A stretch of DNA of 5,278 nt from positions 1 through 5,278 of the forward strand of contig CAYUBD010000054.1 of the NCBI GenBank assembly GCA_964442905.1. The letters are read 5' to 3'. The notes under the pieces are model-generated. The model was not told where the DNA came from and did no database searches. It saw only the letters and a list, made by a program, of their open reading frames with translations. The DNA is from JAFGFG01 sp964442905. GTDB lineage: Archaea > Aenigmatarchaeota > Aenigmatarchaeia > QMZP01 > JAFGSV01. The position numbers and the translations under genes were made by a program. The stretch's first letter is position 1; each line of letters opens with the position of its first letter. Positions 3,534 through 5,278 of this stretch are shown piece after piece.

Positions 3534-5278
3534 ATGTACAGCTACTCCGAAGTCGAGAACGAAGTCGCGAAGTTCTGGAAGAATGACGGCACTTACGAGA
3601 AGCTGAAGAAGGCCCGCGCCAAGGGGAAGGCATTCTTCTTCGTAGACGGCCCACCCTATGCAACGGGCTCAATCCACATGGGCACTGCATGGAACAAGAT
3701 AATCAAGGATTCTTTCCTGAGATTCCACAGGATGCAGGACGAGAATGTGTGGGACCAGCCCGGTTACGACACGCACGGAACCCCGATAGAGACCAAGGTC
3801 GAGAAGAATCTCGGTTTCTCCTCCAAGAAGGATATTGAAGATTACAGCATCGACAAGTTCATCAGGAAATGCCGGGAATTCGCTACGAAATACATAGGAG
3901 TCATGAACGACCAGTTCTCGAACCTCGGCGTCTGGATGGACTGGGACAAGCCGTACCTGACGCTGGATAACCGGTATATAGAAGGTGCGTGGCACACATT
4001 CAAGAAGTCATTTGAGAATGGATACCTCTACAAGGGCAAGTATCCTGTTCATGTCTGTCCGAGATGCGAGACGGTTGTCGCTTACAATGAAATAGAATAC
4101 ACCAAACAAACTGACACTGCGGTTTATGTCAAGTTCCGCCTGAAGGACGACAAGAAAAAGTTCCTGGTCATATGGACTACGACTCCATGGACGCTGCCAG
4201 GCAACACCGGCATCATGGTACATCCGAAGTTCAAGTACGCTGAAGTGGAGATGAGCAACGGTGAGACATGGATAATCGCGGAAGAAAGGGTACAGCCGGT
4301 GATGGAAGCGATTGAAGCGGGATATAACATAAAGAGGACATTCCCGGGAAAGGAGCTGAAAGACGTCAGATACGAAGCGCCTCTCGCAAAGCACATGAAG
4401 ATGCCTAAGCTGAAGGATGCCCACAGGATCATATTATCAGACAGGTACGTGCATCTCGAGGATGGCACAGGACTCGTGCATACAGCGCCAGGTCACGGTA
4501 AAGAAGACTTCGACGAAGGGTCTAAACACGGTCTTCCAGCGGTTTGCCCTGTGGATGTCAGCGGGGTGCTCGGTCCGGAAACCGGAAAGTATGCAGGAAA
4601 GAAGGCGAGGATCGTTGACGCTGAGATAATCGAAGACCTTCAGAACGACGACATGCTCGTGTACAAACATCCGTACACTCACGATTATCCGATATGCTGG
4701 AGGGACAGCTCTCCCCTGCTTCAGGTCGGTGTCAATCAGTGGTTCTTCAGAGTGACTGCTGTGAGAAACACGCTGCTCAGTGAGAACAGGAAGGTTAACT
4801 GGATGCCGAAATGGGCGGGCGAGCGTTTCAACGACTGGCTCGAAAACCTCGGTGACTGGCCGATATCAAGGCAGAGATACTGGGGTATTCCTTTGCCAAT
4901 ATGGGAATGCAGTTGCGGTGAGATACAGGTCATAGGGTCTTACAAAGAGCTCAAGGATAAAGCGGGTCTGAAAAAGGAGATAGACTTCCACAGACCTGAG
5001 ATAGACAAGGTGACACTGAAATGTCCGGAGTGCGGCAAGAACGTGAAAAGGGTTGCCGATGTCATGGACGTCTGGTTCGATTCGGGCGTATGCACATGGG
5101 CATCTCTTGAATATCCTAGAAAGAAAGAGCTTTTCGAAAAGATGTGGCCTTCAGCGTTCCAGACAGAAGGGCCTGACCAGTTCAGGGGATGGTGGAACAG
5201 CCAGATGATAACGAGCGTGCTTACGTTCGGCAAAACGCCATTCAGGAACGTCATGATGCACGGCTTCGTGATGGATGT
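3534..5278 (+). CDS. ileS: Isoleucyl-tRNA synthetase, N-terminal 581 residues (runs off window)
   Basis: This class I synthetase attaches isoleucine to tRNA-Ile in the cytoplasm. The frame is open without interruption to the window end; the family is about 1000-1070 residues, so a little over half is present. The Rossmann catalytic core carries the HIGH-equivalent H48-M-G-T51. C175-P-R-C178 is a Cys pair at the start of the connective insert. The CP1 editing domain has the Thr-rich W214-T-T-T-P-W-T and H316-T-A-P-G-H-G with D325 at the expected editing Asp. After it come W442-P-I-S-R-Q447, a zinc-site-like set C459/C461 and C497/C500, V513-W-F-D-S-G518 and D548-Q-F-R-G-W-W. KMSKS and the anticodon-binding domain lie beyond the edge. 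The motif set resembles archaeal/eukaryal-type IleRS. T-E-G-P-D-Q and the editing motifs favour IleRS over ValRS or LeuRS, and the cimA partner supports isoleucine. ATG 3534 has GGTGG 7 nt upstream. Confidence 0.95.
   Translation, partial: MYSYSEVENEVAKFWKNDGTYEKLKKARAKGKAFFFVDGPPYATGSIHMGTAWNKIIKDSFLRFHRMQDENVWDQPGYDTHGTPIETKVEKNLGFSSKKDIEDYSIDKFIRKCREFATKYIGVMNDQFSNLGVWMDWDKPYLTLDNRYIEGAWHTFKKSFENGYLYKGKYPVHVCPRCETVVAYNEIEYTKQTDTAVYVKFRLKDDKKKFLVIWTTTPWTLPGNTGIMVHPKFKYAEVEMSNGETWIIAEERVQPVMEAIEAGYNIKRTFPGKELKDVRYEAPLAKHMKMPKLKDAHRIILSDRYVHLEDGTGLVHTAPGHGKEDFDEGSKHGLPAVCPVDVSGVLGPETGKYAGKKARIVDAEIIEDLQNDDMLVYKHPYTHDYPICWRDSSPLLQVGVNQWFFRVTAVRNTLLSENRKVNWMPKWAGERFNDWLENLGDWPISRQRYWGIPLPIWECSCGEIQVIGSYKELKDKAGLKKEIDFHRPEIDKVTLKCPECGKNVKRVADVMDVWFDSGVCTWASLEYPRKKELFEKMWPSAFQTEGPDQFRGWWNSQMITSVLTFGKTPFRNVMMHGFVMD

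Noticed and set aside
3669..5254. Several minus-strand frames opposite ileS
   Set aside because: All lie antisense to an uninterrupted IleRS frame with its expected motifs in order; they are by-products of codon composition.

Overview
The window looks like chromosomal DNA of an archaeon. The evidence is a tRNA gene with an intron at position 37/38 flanked by a clean bulge-helix-bulge, T-rich box-A-like promoters instead of -35/-10 elements, AGGTG-type ribosome binding sites, frequent AGG (Arg) and ATA (Ile) codons, and an archaeal/eukaryal-looking isoleucyl-tRNA synthetase. The mixed base composition and gene styles would fit a thermoplasmata-like or similar euryarchaeal/DPANN lineage, but the sequence alone does not settle this. 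All genes run on the plus strand.

Left part (1-767): the last 58 codons of a Trm112-type zinc-ribbon protein, then tRNA-Ser(UGA) with a 99-nt intron, then csaA, a small tRNA-binding-domain protein. csaA starts only 36 bp after the tRNA and is probably leaderless. These are housekeeping or RNA-related genes.

Middle part (768-1907): the accessory-looking segment. A 116-bp AT-rich intergenic region carries four tandem 18-bp dyads (type TGATAC-N4-GTATCA, centres 22, 24 and 22 bp apart). They sit over the TATA box, probable transcription start and Shine-Dalgarno of a two-gene operon. The operon encodes a HEPN-domain protein (131 aa) overlapping a nucleotidyltransferase of the MNT type (about 211 aa, GS-x10-DxD motif). 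This is the layout of a HEPN/MNT toxin-antitoxin module. Two things are unusual: the HEPN protein has R-x4-Y where R-x4-H is expected, and the MNT protein has a long C-terminal extension.

Right part (1908-5278): a promoter, then cimA ((R)-citramalate synthase, complete), followed 3 bp later by ileS (isoleucyl-tRNA synthetase, first 581 residues, cut by the window end). CimA makes the committed precursor of isoleucine from pyruvate and acetyl-CoA, and IleRS charges the finished amino acid onto tRNA, so the pair forms an isoleucine supply-and-use operon. The best ribosome binding site before cimA serves a 9-codon mini-ORF ending one base before a cimA ATG. It may be a leader peptide, a coupling device or a start-site artefact. 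No CRISPR array, insertion sequence or replication gene is visible.
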